From Mantis religiosa (lineage: Eukaryota; Arthropoda; Insecta; Mantodea; Mantidae): a stretch of 64,000 nucleotides of DNA. Location of the stretch: assembly GCA_030765055.1 (NCBI GenBank), contig CM060955.1, positions 100,190,024-100,254,023 of the forward strand, read 5' to 3'. Below the pieces are notes generated by a model, which saw nothing but the letters and a program-made list of their open reading frames with translations, was not told the DNA's origin and ran no database searches. Positions 10,885-22,772 of this stretch are shown piece by piece. Each line of letters begins with the position of its first letter. Position 1 is the first letter of the stretch. The position numbers were made by a program, and so were the translations under genes.

Positions 10885-11577
10885 ATTAAGCAGTTCTCAT
10901 GGGTCAGAGGGTACGTGGGGATTGCCGGAAATGAACGTGCAGATGAGCTTGCAAAGAGAGTTGCGACTTCAGATCTTCCAGTAATTTACACTCTATGCCC
11001 TATTTCATATGTGAGGCAAGCATGGAAGGAGATTATCATCAACGACTGGAATGAATACTGGTTAAAAAGTGATTGTGGTGCTTTGACTAAGGATTTATAT
11101 TTCCAAACGGTTTCTATTTAAATGTAAATTCGTTAATCCTAGCTATGTTCTCACTCAATTCTTAACTGTACATGGAAAATGTTCAGCTTACTTATTTCGA
11201 TTCAAAATCAAATCCACATCTCATTGTATTTGTGGAAATCACCTTCAAGATGTCCCTCACATTTTATTTGATTGCCCATTTTTTCTGTTTTGAAAGATAC
11301 GAACTTGAATTATTGCTTCAATCCTTAGGTTACACTTTTTCTAAACCACTTATACATATTTTGATAAATTACAAACCTTATCAATATTTCATGACTTTCT
11401 TGAACAAAATATTTCTTAAGTTAAAGGATTCATCTTGATGTTTACTCTTTGTCTACTTGATATTGTATTTGGTTATGTTTTGTAAATGTTATATTCATTT
11501 TAAAATTTGTAAACTATATTCCTAATATACCTTTGGGTAAAATAAGAATCAGAGTATTGGATAATAAATAAATAATA
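10885..11577 (+). pseudogene. 5'-truncated LINE relic: RNase H end and C-terminus
   Basis: Translation from about 10894 gives 'FSWVRGYVGIAGNERADELA', the conserved C-terminal piece of the RNase H domain of I/R1-type non-LTR retrotransposons. In that domain the second D of 'ERAD' is a catalytic residue (family knowledge). The frame stops at 11121 and downstream coding resumes in shifted frames to about 11436. The C-terminal layout there is still visible in pieces: a 'QFLTVHGK'-like block, then Cys/His-rich and 'FLNKIFLKLK' stretches. An AT-rich 3' UTR follows, ending in an 'ataataaataaataa' tail near 11577. At least two frameshifts, one stop and loss of all upstream domains make it inactive. 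Confidence 0.75.
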
Positions 11578-13971
11578 CATGGAGATTCAGTGAAATTAAA
11601 GTTTTGCGCTTGTGTAATGAACAGGAATTACACTATTTATCCAAATGAACAAATATAAAAATCTGTCATTTTGTGTAACACATTAAATATTTAACTTTAC
11701 GAAACTTCATTTCCTCAAATAGATTCTATTTCTGTGAGATAATTTGTCAGGCTGCGATGCATACTCATGATTGTAACATTTCAACTTAAGGTTCACGAGA
11801 AATGTTACTGAATTTGCTCTTCACTGAGAGAAGTCACAGAGAAATGTACAATGCCTACTATGTCTTCCATTTTTTGAGAAACCGATTCCCAAAGAGTGAA
11901 ACACAGCCGCTAGGGAAATTCTAGCAGTGTGTTGTGGGACAATTATGCTGGAAACGTTTGGCGCCCCTCTTGTTAATAATGCCTGTATTAATAATTAATG
12001 CCATTCTAGCTGATATATTACAAGAGTAGCTTCGATTATACACACCATAAGCTATCGGTGAAAAAATAGAGGCTATTTATGGAACATAATTTTCTGTGTT
12101 GCGCAAAATGCCATACTAATGCCAATTTCATTCATATTTCTAAGTTAAAATGCTTACCGAACATATTGATACTCTTCAGGAATTTAAATGTTTAAGTATT
12201 TAAAGAAAATGTTGGTTTTGTTCTGTTATATCCAGTCTGGAAATCTGACGTTATATCAAGACGTACCAAAGTTAAAATTGTTCAAAGTAACGTGAAATCG
12301 ACTTTATTGTATGATTATGAAGCATGTAAAACAAATAAAACTTATTTCACTAGAATACGATAGCCAAATACAATTACAACTTTAAGATCATGAAAAAAAA
12401 GAAGTTGCAATAGAAGTAAAAAGGAAGGTAGAATAATGCTTTTGGTTTGCAAACCCCAGGGATACGAAGACACATAGGGAAGGGAATATCGAAAAATTGC
12501 TAAAGAAGGAAAACTGTAAAATGATGTAAAGAAGTTGGGAAGAAATGGTTTCAATGCCTTATAGTAGTCATAGAGAAATAGGGAAAATTGATGATGACTA
12601 CAACTTACAAAATCCCGATTTCATTTAATCATGTTATATAAATATAAAACGGTGCAGTCCAGAGGTTGCTATTATGGGAAGCTGTAGCAAAGAGAAACAT
12701 TAAAAACTTCACAAATACATATCTACGTTTTAGTGTTATTAACTGTTTTGTTGCTAGTTGTCTAAACATAACGTTGTATGTAGTTGCACAGAGGTGACTG
12801 AAGAAGAAAGAGGAGCTGTGGTGGGGGAGAGAGATAATAGTATGGTCGAAATTTGAAAGAAGAGAGAGAAAGGTTGAGAGAGCAAGAGGATGGTTCTCCA
12901 TCTAAAACCATAACGTTCCATTAAGATATAATTATAATGTACACAAGATTCCACCCTTTTTTTGTTATTTTCTAGTAAAGAAGCTTAGAAGAAACGTAAC
13001 TAAGACCTGGTAGAGGTAATTTAGGTCTTAACCTCGAACACATTCGCTAAAACGGATTTTGTCCCCCTCACCCAGTAATTTAGTTGTAATCAGCTGGAAT
13101 TCCCTCTGTAGCACACTCGTGCCCATCCTGCACGGAGGACATGCGTCCGCCGCCAGCCGGAGTCCGCTTTGGTATCGGAACGTTAATTTGACAACGGCGA
13201 ACCGTGTACACTATCAGGTATCTTCCCCAGTCACATTTATCTCAACTCCAAGAAATTCCTCAAACTGTCGTGTTTGCTCCAATTTCTCCTTCGAACTCAA
13301 GATTCTGAAGCAGTTTTTTGCTTTCTGTACATTCATTTTCTACGCGTGTCATTTCTGGTGTGAAAGAAGACATAGTTCATTTATGTTGTACACTTTTCTA
13401 GAGGAGGGGTAAGATAGTTGAGAGTCTCGAGCATTTTTCATGTCAAAGAGTGCACATGCAACTTACAAGAATTCCGTATCTTTTTATGCATTTATGTTAT
13501 GTTTCATAACTTTTTCAAGAATGCCAATTTTCTACTGTTTGGTGTATACAGAAATTGTTAACAAATTCAGCTTCTCCTAATAGAGCGTTGCCGTAAGCTA
13601 AGCAACAAGCAACAAACAGATAAAAATGCATAATGGATATATGTCAAATGTTGTAACTGTATAAAGCTACTCGAAACTGGTATGATATAATAGTAATTAT
13701 TTAAACAATAAAGTTCAATGTCCGTGACATATGATTTAAACTTCTTAGAGAAATACTTGTGAAGTAAAAATTCAGACTTTAATAAGGAACTTCAATAGAA
13801 TCTTTGAGAAGGTTTAAGCATATTTCTCCTCATCAGTTAAAAAAAGTCCATCACCACATTCTATTGTTAAACTAAAACAATTGCTCTATTAAATGAACGA
13901 AAACGTGTAATCGATCTATATGGGCTAGCAAGAACGGGGTCCCTAACGATACTAACTTGCTGCAAATCTCC
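11578..13971. other. Non-coding DNA; several short unsupported frames
   Basis: The region is mostly AT-rich. Minus-strand frames at 12342-12554, 12629-12901 and 12754-12954 read through purine-rich tracts and show no domain. A GC-richer, CpG-containing block at about 13059-13225 lies in a 117-codon plus-strand frame and ends at a donor-like 'tatcag|gtatct'. It could be an exon, but no acceptor, partner exon or recognisable protein motif supports it, so I leave it uncalled. Confidence 0.45.
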
Positions 13972-14200
13972 TGCCCGCTTCGGTAGTGTGTATGCTAACG
14001 TGTCTTGATTCGCGTTCAGAAAGTCCGGAGTTCGAATCTCGGTCAAGGTGAGTTATCTGAATAAGCTTTTCTCCTGGATTTTTCCTTATCCAGAAACATG
14101 AATGTCGGTAGCTCTAAGCTCTGCGGAAACTGGGTTCATTTCAGCATCATTTATCTTCCGATATGATTTAACGTTGGAGGACGTAAAAAATATATATAAG
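13972..14200 (+). repeat. SINE-A copy 3, degenerate
   Basis: It runs from 'cccgcttcggtagtgtgtat' through box B 'agttcgaatctcggtcaagg' to 'ggaggacgtaaaaaatatat'. It has more substitutions than most copies and a shortened 3' body (the 'cacccattccattcatcg' block is partly lost). It lies about 80 bp upstream of copy 4 in the same orientation. Confidence 0.85.
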
Positions 14201-14278
14201 TGCTTCAGTAGCGCTTAAATTTTGCTGTTTATCCAGACATACTTTATCTTCTTTTTATGTAATTCAACATGTGTGCAT

Positions 14279-14475
14279 GATGTTCAAGAGGTCACGAGTT
14301 CGAATCCCGGTCAGGGCGAGTTACCTGGATAAGGTTTCTTCCGGGGGTTCCCTTATCCTAAAAGACGAAAGTCGGGTAACTCTAGGCTCCATCGACCGCG
14401 GACTCATTTGAGCATCATTTCACCCGTTCCATTCATCGTCCGATATAGCAACGTTGGAAGACGTAAATTACGACA
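14279..14475 (+). repeat. SINE-A copy 4, 5'-truncated
   Basis: Begins inside the head at 'gttcaagaggtcacgagttc', so box A is absent. The body is well preserved and the tail reads 'ggaagacgtaaatta'. 5' truncation is typical of target-primed insertion. Confidence 0.85.
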
Positions 14476-15890
14476 GTAAATAAGTATAAATAATACATAA
14501 TTCAAAGGTGTTTTCTCTCTTCAACGGCGTTATTTATATTTTAGTATCAATTTGTCAGCTCTTTCAAAATCTGCATATTTTACAGCCGCTAATCCAAACA
14601 GAGGTCGGAGCATTCAGTTGAATTCCGTTAATTTTCTTCTACCTGACTGAATATGCTGGATATTTTGTACATTAAATAAGATGGTTCAAGCGAATAGATT
14701 AAAATAAAAGGGGACAACATGCAAGGAAGTGTAGTGAAGTGGCCCACAGTAGTAACTTAGTGCAGATACCTAAGTAGTTCGTGTAATTTTGGAACAAACA
14801 TTTGTTTAAATAGAGAAAGTTCCTTTTGCTGCTCTACATTCTTCAATATGGCTACATCTCCAGTAATTAAGTACAGAATTATAAACCTTTAATTATCTTA
14901 AATGTTCTCCAGAGTCTAATTACATTAAAATTATTTTTTACACTTGTTAAACACGAAATTTGCATGCTGATTTGGGGGTTGGGGAATGCTACCGTATTGA
15001 ACATAGAAAAAATCTCCTATTACACAATGAAAATTTGAGCTGTCTGTTGCTGTGTTCTTTGTGAGCATCCCTGGTCACGCTTCCTAGTATAGCAGACTAT
15101 GGACTGTACAGAAAGGTGATGGCAGAAATATGGTTGTAAAGTATTGTTTTCTGAAGCGATTTTAGTTGTCCCTCGACTTCCGGACTCAGCAATTTAAAGG
15201 CCTCCAATAAAAGGAGAGTAGTTAAGTCGTAAACCTGAATGGAGGTGGGGAGGTGTTAGATACCTCGTAGCCAACTACCCCTTAGGGTTAGGAACATGTA
15301 ACACTGTGCATGAAAGCTACTGTGAAGTCAGAGGAAGCATTGACGGATGCTTGTGAAGAAATATAGAGGAAAAAAACGCTATTCTGGTATTTCTGAGTAT
15401 TTTGCATTCCTTCTGGTTACTCAAGTGGAGAAAGTATCCGTTCCATACTTTATAGTCACTGGAAACGCACGTTTTTCACCTCACTGAATTTAGATAAAAC
15501 GTTTTTATCACAAAGGTTTGCGTGTATACCTTCAATGTCAGTAGAGTCTTGTTACAATCACATTTTTTTTTTCCATCTAAGGAATTTTACTCTTATGTCG
15601 ATTCTAAGTTTTTTTCGTTAAAATATGTTGTACTTCTGTTAATTATACTCGAGCCCGGATTTCTAAGCAAAATGCTCATAAATGCTTTTTTTTTTTTTTA
15701 CCCCTTAAGTAGGTCTTTTCTTGCTTATTTTATACTTATTTTATCCAAATCATATTAACTTAAAAGTAAATTTTCACTCCTTATCATCATTTTACCTTCA
15801 GACAGTTGACATGTCTCGTTGAAAGTCAGGAGCCGATATAAAAGCGTGGATCTTCTTGTCTCGAGCATAAAGAAAGTGCGTGTACTGTCG
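14476..15890. other. Non-coding DNA, nothing recognised
   Basis: No gene or repeat signature. Short T-rich runs (about 15564-15573 and 15685-15698) and a 78-codon hydrophobic, T-rich frame at 15522-15758 look compositional. Confidence 0.5.
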
Positions 15891-16252
15891 CCGATTAAAA
15901 TAATAAATAAACCCTGGCGCAACAGCCCTAAGAGGACCAGGCCTACCAACCCGACTGCCGGCCTCACGCCCACTTACGCAAGCTAGAGGTGGGCGACCAT
16001 CCAACCAATACGGGGAGAAGATGTGGTCAGCATCTGGGCATCCCCCAGCCGGAATGTTGGATTTTGTGACCAGGGCCACTTGCCTATCGTAAGCTTCTCA
16101 CTTTCCTCACGATGCTGAGTGGGCACCGGTCCTTTACCCGGGACCTAAAATCCCCACCACATGGGTGGGATCGAACCCGGGACGCTTTCTGTGGCGAGGG
16201 ACCAAGGCAGGTTGCCCTAGTCCGCTACGCCGCGGCGCAGGACTCATTCGCA
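15891..16252 (-). repeat. SINE-E copy, GC-rich, tRNA-like head
   Basis: On the minus strand the head is near 16250-16150. A box A-like 'cggcgtagcggactagggc' precedes box B 'cgggttcgatcccacccatg'. A GC-rich body runs to 15891 ('cccgggtaaaggaccggtgc', 'gatgcccagatgctgacc', 'ggttggatggtcgccc') and ends 'ggtttatttatta'. It stands out sharply from the AT-rich flanks. Only one copy is in the window, so its ends are approximate. The 72- and 93-codon minus-strand frames here are translated SINE. Confidence 0.7.
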
Positions 16253-16448
16253 ATTACTTTAGTATAATTACTGTAAGAGATAGGCAAAATCTTTGCACAA
16301 AACACGCAGATCTTGCTAGAAACAATTTATATCAAATCGTTTTTGTGGCAATAATCATTTCCGAGATATTCTTTGTTATTAGCTTCACTCTTTAAATAAT
16401 TATGTTTTCCTCAGATGTTATCGTTATTCATTCGTTCTCGTGGTTATA

Positions 16449-16449
<1 letters not shown>

Positions 16450-16511
<62 letters not shown>
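16450..16511. repeat. Poly-A run of 62
   Basis: Uninterrupted A homopolymer. This length often marks a retroposon tail, but the 200 bp upstream match no family here. Homopolymer length in an assembly is unreliable. Confidence 0.8.
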
Positions 16512-16513
<2 letters not shown>

Positions 16514-17517
16514 TTAAATTTCAAATCCATCTGAGAGCAATCGCTTAACCTTCTGCATTCCTGTTATAAGTTAATGAGATGTGTAAATTGTATTAGAGGT
16601 TTAAGAATATTAGCTAGTCAAATCAATTTTCAGAAGAATGAGTAAGTGATGTGAATGTTAATGTGTACATAGGCTGTGCGTGTACAGTGGTGAACAAGGG
16701 TTGTATTGTTTGAAAGTAGGCTTGCAAGTTTATGACTGCGACGTGTTCACTGAGGATCGCGACACATTTCATGCTTAGGCTTTGCCAAAGAACTACACAG
16801 AAAAGAGGAAAGGTTCACTGTACTCATTCAGTTTCTGAAGGACGCATTTGTAGCCCTGTTGGTACACCATAACCTTGACTTCAGGTACATTTTTGTTACT
16901 GTTTGGGTTTTCTGCCTCGTCTAACAGTGGCATACTTCCTTTTTACTTTCTTTACCACAAACATTGGTAGAGAAAGTATTTGCATTTACCCACAAATTAA
17001 ATCTATCAAAACTTCACCGGAAATTCACGTTTTGGGACAGCTCCCTTTATAAAGCATTTATAAGAAAAAGGCCCGCGTGCTTGCATATGCGGAAATGAAA
17101 TTATCTGGATCTCCTAAAATATAAGGTATATTTCAAAACCGAAAGTTTATCAAAATTGGTCTTTCCATGTGTGGTCCCGTCTTCCAATTTTTTTTAAAAA
17201 TTTACGTCCTCAATCTTTTTTATTTCTTATTTTGTTTTTAATTTTATTTTATATATTTGTTTATTCATCAATGGGAACGATGTAATGTCTTTTTTTTCAA
17301 TATGTCTTTATTATTTAGGTAATGGTGAGGAATTTCGTCGTTTATTTAGTGTAGTAATGATTTCCATTCATTGGACGGAAAGGAGGGTGTCTATGGGGTA
17401 ATGGAAGATTCTGCAGTGTCTTGGAAGTCTCAAAACAATAAATAATTTATTTTTTACTCCAATTACCAGCGCAAGAGAGCTCAAATCGGGTAATGTAAGC
17501 TCCATGGAACCGCTAAG
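16512..17517. other. AT-rich non-coding DNA
   Basis: No gene. A 24-bp fragment at about 17489-17512 ('gggtaatgtaagctccatgg') resembles the SINE-A segment 'gggtaactctaagctccatgg' and sits directly before copy 5, so it may be a scrap of an older copy. Confidence 0.45.
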
Positions 17518-17757
17518 CCCGCCTCGGTAGCAAGGTGGTAGCATATCTGCCTCTCGTTCAAGAGGTCCCGAGTTCGAATCTCGGTTAGGGTGAGTTACCT
17601 GGATAAGGTTTTTTTTCGGAGTTTTCCCTTGTCCTGATAGACGAATGTCGGGTAACTCTAATCTCCATGGACCCCGAACTCATTTGAGCATCATTTAACC
17701 AAGTTCACCCATCGTCCGATATGACAACGTTGGAGGACGTAAATTAAAAAAAAATAA
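17518..17757 (+). repeat. SINE-A copy 5, full length
   Basis: Head 'cccgcctcggtagcaaggtg', box B 'ggtcccgagttcgaatctcg', standard body, tail 'ggaggacgtaaattaaaaaa'. Its tail abuts the LINE relic on the opposite strand. The open frame of that relic runs on through antisense SINE sequence. Confidence 0.9.
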
Positions 17758-18385
17758 GTGATTAGGCTCCAGCGTTCCGTTCTCAGGAAATCAAACCATT
17801 CTCTCTGTAACGCCTCATTTCCAGGATTCTTCTGAATTATCCAGTGTAACGTTCCCATTACTAACCAGATCGCACATCTTTGAAGTGACGTGTTTTTAAA
17901 ACTAAATTCCAGCCGCTGGAGTCTCCGAAGACATGGTGGAGCCTCCGGCGGGCACCATTTTGCAAGCACCATCCAGATATTATGCACCTGTTTGCAAGAG
18001 GCAATCCTATGTTCCAAGGTATCCATTTCTGAACAAAATTGGCATATGTTAGATGTTGCGCGCTCATGCCACCATAATTTTTCCGCTGTTGGTATGGTCT
18101 TGTTATATATTTCGCATGCTGTCTGTTGCCAATCAGTAGGAACAACTTTATTGAAAAGATTCTTCCAAATAATTTTCCATTCTCTATTCTTTTTCTCTTC
18201 AATCCTGGGTGTAAACTGAGATGTACTGAGCAGCTGATATTGTTTTCTCATTGATTCGAGAACTGCGAGGTCATCACTGGTGTCCAGCAGACGTCTGAGA
18301 TGATTAACAATGTGTCTAAATCCAGGATATACCCTCTGAGGACTATCTCTTCCTGCAAGAAACTCCCTTCTATTGATTAACCTTT
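17757..18385 (-). pseudogene. LINE relic: C-terminal zinc-knuckle region
   Basis: A long minus-strand frame, open from about 18380, encodes 'LINRREFLAGRDSPQRVYPG' and later 'WKIIWKNLFNKVVPTDWQQT'. It then has the zinc-binding spacing of 'CQFCSEMDTLEHRIASC', Cys-x2-Cys-x8-His-x4-Cys. This is the C-terminal zinc-binding region found after the reverse transcriptase in several non-LTR retrotransposon clades. The retrotransposon part ends near 17757. The last ~22 residues of the open frame ('YFFLIYVLQRCHIGRW...') are antisense SINE-A. The reverse-transcriptase core is missing and a stop lies just upstream of 18380, so it is 5'-truncated. Confidence 0.75.
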
Positions 18386-19397
18386 ACCACCCAAATTGGT
18401 TGATATGAGATGCTTACTTTTGTAGAAGCAGTCAATCGGATGTCCTCTTTCCATTTTTTTTTTTTTGCCTAATTCTTTTGTTTCCGTTTCCCACTTTATT
18501 TATTTTCTCTTTTTTCCCTTTTTCTTTATTCCCTTGTTTCTCATCCGCATGGTAATATCGGGTTGCTATTTAATTACGTCGCCTAAATTTATGATCTTCA
18601 CTGATTCTACCTAAAATATCCTTAAATACACTAAGTTGCATTTAATAATATTAATTATGACTATTCAGATCGCAGACATTTAAAACTATTTTCATGTTTT
18701 GTTACTATATTACTAAATTATGCATTGCTATTATGTTATTATAAATCAAACCTCCAGTATTGCGTATGGTTCATCTAAAATTAGATTGCGTTCACACGAG
18801 TGCTCCTGAACTTAATAGTGGAAATTTTTGAAGTTTTGTCATTTCGTTAATAGAAACAATTAAAACCCCATTAGGGAGAGTCAGTCGCATGTGTGTCGTT
18901 GGGCAATCGATTTAACCTCGTGGAGTTATCGTGTACATATCTCCCCAAGCAGCCTTGAATTTCAAGAGCAGTGTTTTCCTCTGCGTAACCCAAGTAAGTG
19001 CCAACCACCTCGTTATGCTCCACTGAACTACAAATTCCCTGGCACCGCCTCCAGTATAACAAACGTCGGCAAGTGCTGCCTGCAGGCTTACAAGTGCATA
19101 CAGCTTGTTGCTCCGTTTTAGAGCTATGTGCATGTGACAGCTGACTGATTGGCCAAATAAAGCCCAGCTTGGCACATATTTCCTAAACCCGTTTCTTTTA
19201 ACCTTGTCCCGCTGACACGTATCTTTCCACGGTGCGCTTCTATCCTCTTTCCTATTAAGGGTTAATGCACACTTTCGATTGCTGTCAAACAAGCCGTGTG
19301 CAATGTAAGTATGTAAAGTAGATAAATGCACATGATATCGTCAAAAGAATCTTCTCTTTAAGTATATAGATAATAATTTGCATACATTTCAGATGTA
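18386..19397. other. Non-coding DNA with one unassigned frame
   Basis: A 139-codon minus-strand frame (18912-19331) and shorter frames opposite it cover a GC-richer block at about 18870-19270. I recognise no domain, signal peptide or splice context. Its identity is open: host exon, pseudogene or translated repeat. Confidence 0.4.
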
Positions 19398-20279
19398 ACG
19401 GGAGAGTCAAAAACATCCGAACCGGCTGCGCGATGTTATGCTTATCCGCGCTCTTGGCGTTCGTTGCTGACTGCCGCTATCACAGAAAGGGTACTTTAAC
19501 GGAACTATCCATCACTCACCGTACTTCTTGTTGTGAAATGCTGGCAATTTCCTGCAGATATTCTATTTTAATTCTTCCAGTATGTGTGGGTTTTCCTTGT
19601 TTATTTTGTTTTAAGTTACCCCAGAGGGGCTTAATTCCACCTTCATGGATATGCGTGTACACAAAATCAATGGAACTCTGAGAAACCTAATACTGTTCAT
19701 AAAAAAATTGGTATATAGTGTCGAGTCAACAGTTAACGCCCGTGCACACGTGAATCCAATTTTGATCCCCTCCTTTTTTGAGAATAAAAAGATAGAGAGT
19801 GTGATTTTTCCTTTTGTCAACAATACCTTGCAACAGCTCATACGGCCAATATTTCGATGAGAACAATTGAAAGTGTGTTTCAGGACAGAATTATTAATAG
19901 AGATTTATGCCCTCCTCGGTCCTACCACTTAAACACCTGCATATCGTAACTTAAAACATAAAATGTAAAAGACAAACCCACACATCCTCTAAGGATTAAA
20001 ATAAAATATCCGTCAGGAAATTGTCAGCATTTCACAACGTGAACTACAGCGAGTGATGGATAGTTGTCTAAAGACATGCCAAAAATGTATGAACATGACT
20101 GTGACCTGTTTCGGCATCTCTTTTCACAAAGTTAGGAAGTAAAGCCTTTAAAAGTACTTTTAAAAATGTTGTATGGTTTCATCCGCGCCTTTCTATGATA
20201 GCGGCAGTCGGTGACGAGCGCTGAGAATGCGAACAGGCAAACACATAGCGGTCGGTTCGGAGGTTTTTGATTCTCGTGG
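19398..20279. mobile_element. 882-bp non-autonomous DNA element with long terminal inverted repeats
   Basis: Both ends lie at TA dinucleotides (19396-19397 and 20280-20281), as expected for Tc1/mariner-superfamily insertion. The left arm reads inward 'gtcaaaaacatccgaaccgg ... tgactgccgctatca ... ctatccatcactc ... gttgtgaaatgctg ... caatttcctg ... tgtgtgggttt' (19404-19594). The right arm has the same blocks in reverse complement (20274 back to 19977). Each arm is about 190 bp or more. The right arm is longer because about 125 bp (near 20070-20195) interrupts it. No transposase is encoded between the arms (frames of 71-82 codons only). Its helper is unknown. Confidence 0.75.
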
Positions 20280-20486
20280 TATTAACTCGTAATAGTTATG
20301 CGGCAGCTAAGAGGCATGGACCAAAGTTATTATGAAGAGAGCAGAAACAACAACCATCTCAGAATTGAGGCTCCGGAACGGAAATTTTGACCAAAAACCT
20401 TTAAACCTTTTAGAAGATGTTGACGTAAAGGCTGGTTAACTCGTATGCACGTCGGCCGACTCCTTTGACGAACCCTTATAATCGCT

Positions 20487-20950
20487 TTACAAGCCCGGCC
20501 TTCCTTCTCCCAGTCCGTTCTGCAAGGTTGCCACCTTTCTCAATACGTTATCGATATCGTAGGAGATTTTGTCTAAATAAATTATCTTATGTCCATTACT
20601 GCAAAACTTCCTTAGTTTTGACAAGGATCGCCAAGCTACAATTCTACTGGATTCCATAATAACCCTTACCTTATTCAAAATGCTGTATTTGAAACCTAGC
20701 TCCTTTAGGAGGCCGAGCAAAGTGCAGTGCCCATAAAGAATATCACAAATTTCTTGGAAATGTGCAACCAATTCGTCTAAAGTGGGTCCTCTCCCTTTTG
20801 CATAGAATCTATAAATTTCTCGGCGAATTAAATCGCATGTTAAGTTATCTACTTTAGAGAAAAGTTTCCTTTTGTTTTCACACTTGATCAGCGTCTTTGG
20901 TATTCCTTTCCTCACAATATTTCTTACTGTACTTCTGTGAATACCCAGAA
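20487..20950 (-). pseudogene. Tc1/mariner-superfamily transposase fragment (N-terminal half)
   Basis: A 142-codon minus-strand frame (20487-20915) continues upstream as '(S)RSTVRNIVRKGIPKTL', a helix-turn-helix-like end. It then has 'LTCDLIRREIYRFYAKGRGP', 'LLGLLKELGFKY' and 'SRIVAWRSL'. It reaches 'GHKIIYLDKISYD', where functional relatives have a first catalytic Asp in a 'hLDETW'-type motif. Here the Asp is kept but the following residues have changed. The rest of the catalytic domain, with the second and third acidic residues, is absent. The family assignment rests on remembered insect transposases with this layout. It is a truncated, inactive copy whose ends I could not find. Confidence 0.65.
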
Positions 20951-22736
20951 ATTATCATCAGGTTCATTGCATGACCCCTTATGAAGATTATTTTTCAGCA
21001 CATATTTATGTGTTCAAAACAAGCGCTTGAATTTGCTTAGAAACAGTTCCCGTTTTAACTTTTTTTTTAAATTAAGGCTTTTCCAGTAACATAACTCGGC
21101 CCAGCAACACTTTCCAATTTATTCACACTATTGCCATCACTTTATTTTCACTTGACTGAAAGTTATCTACTACTTCATTTGCAATCACCACTGCATTTCC
21201 CTCCCACGGTCTCCACATTGTGACACACAACGAATTGCTGCACGTAATGAAACAGATCAACTGGAAGTTGGAACTTTGCCAAGTGAGACTCCACGTGGTG
21301 TAAATATGGGACTGTCATTTCCAGAAAATCGGGGTTGCTATTCGTCTTCAACGACAGTGATCCATTTCTGAAGTGTGGAGATAGATTTATGACGGTCATT
21401 AGTGGGCGGGAGGGTCAGGTTCCTTTCATTCCGAACTGCACACCCGTTGACTAGACAGACTTTACCTTTACTCTCAGCATGTGGCATCTCAGTTTGTTTA
21501 GTTATGCTATTTTTTTGCTTTCTGTACCATCTAAGTATTTAGAAGAAGTTAGGTTTGTGCTTCCAAGGAATGAAGAGAAGGCACATAGGATGACCAAATC
21601 CAGACAAAGATATACGTTAAGGAAGTCACCTATTCTTACAGTCAGATGAGAGAAAATGAGGGGGCCAGGAAAGTCGTGGTAAAGGAAAATCACCCAAACA
21701 CTCGTCTACCGACTCGGGAGCACCAGAAAAATACCCTAGGTCAAAGTGGTCGACCTGTCGGGGATCGATATAAATCTATGCAGTCGCTCTTTTAATCAGT
21801 AATTTTCGAAGTAGAGCGTATCACCGAGCTCACTAAGGTTGAATTTACACATCAGTGTGCATAACTTCATTACTTAGCTAATTTGTATCCCTCGCAACAT
21901 CTCTCGGAGAGTTAACGTATTCTGATCACGCCCCGAGTGTTACGCCTGACTGAGGAAGAAATCGCAAGCGAGCATCCCGTTCAGGAAATCTCGGAGTTGT
22001 AGCGGCTGGCCGAACCCGCCCACCTGTTGCTCGTTCTGCCTCTCACCGATGCATTTAATTGGCTATGTTTGTACTTTACACTGCGTAAACAATTTAAAGA
22101 AGTCCTGAAAGCCATTTTCATTTGAACTTCCAAATTAAACAGAAATGGCAGTACTGTTCGTTTCAAGAGAGATGACAGTAATTTGTCATTCTTTGGGATT
22201 GGTTACATTCTGTGTATAATTCTATTAATTTCCTTTTTACCCATCTTGCAATTTTACAATAGCGTCTAAATAGTACCCTGTATGTTTATGCAAGATAAGA
22301 GTATTTCTTTCTCAGATTAAATATTTTCTTGCAAAAGAGAAGACCTGAAGCTTTCCAGGCGATGAATATGCTCAATTTCTTCACGGGCAGCGTTACTGGG
22401 AGCGGAGAATTAAGGAGCTTTTGGCCATTTCCTCTGAAAGGAGCAGGCTTAATCGTGATGCTGGATTTCAGTCCAGCTCCTCTTGGAAACCGGCCTTAAA
22501 ATGGAAATCCGTCGATTTAAGAAGCAAAGATTAATACAGCTTGATACTCAAGTTAAATAGTTATGTTTCTTTGACCCAATTAATTTTCTTTATTCACGCC
22601 ATCTCCTGGCGTGATTTAATTTAATTTACTGAAAAGTCTTTTGTTCAGTAATGCTAATTTTGATAGTGTTTTGTCTTTGTTTATATTTGTATTATATCCG
22701 GTGTTTCATTTGTGGTTATAACATTTAATAAATATC
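20951..22736. other. Non-coding DNA, nothing classified
   Basis: No domain-bearing frame. Frames of 61-74 codons at 21175-21399, 21502-21693 and 21981-22166 (all minus) have no recognisable features. The end of this region leads into the hammerhead-like motif and may be the body of an unidentified retroelement. Confidence 0.45.
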
Positions 22737-22772
22737 CTGATGATGGGAGCGATGCACATTCCCGAAACGTCG
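22737..22772 (+). ncRNA. Hammerhead-ribozyme-like motif 1
   Basis: 'ctgatga' (22737-22743) matches the hammerhead core CUGAUGA. It is followed by a small stem (ggga 22745-22748 with tccc 22760-22763, 11-nt loop) and then 'gaaacgtcg' (22764-22772), matching GAAA plus a GUC cleavage triplet. One extra base (t22744) lies between core and stem, and helix I pairing is poor, so activity is doubtful. Short-helix-III hammerheads are known from Penelope-like retroelements and retrozymes. The palindrome acgt in 'gaaacgtc' would allow dimeric helix III. A similar arrangement recurs at 62624-62657. Confidence 0.4.

Noticed and set aside
13059..13412. Possible exon ending at a donor-like site near 13223
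   Set aside because: Only composition and one donor-like motif support it; no acceptor or homologous motif.
16165..16395. 76-residue frame starting 'MGSNPGRFLWRGTKAG'
   Set aside because: Antisense translation of the SINE-E head.
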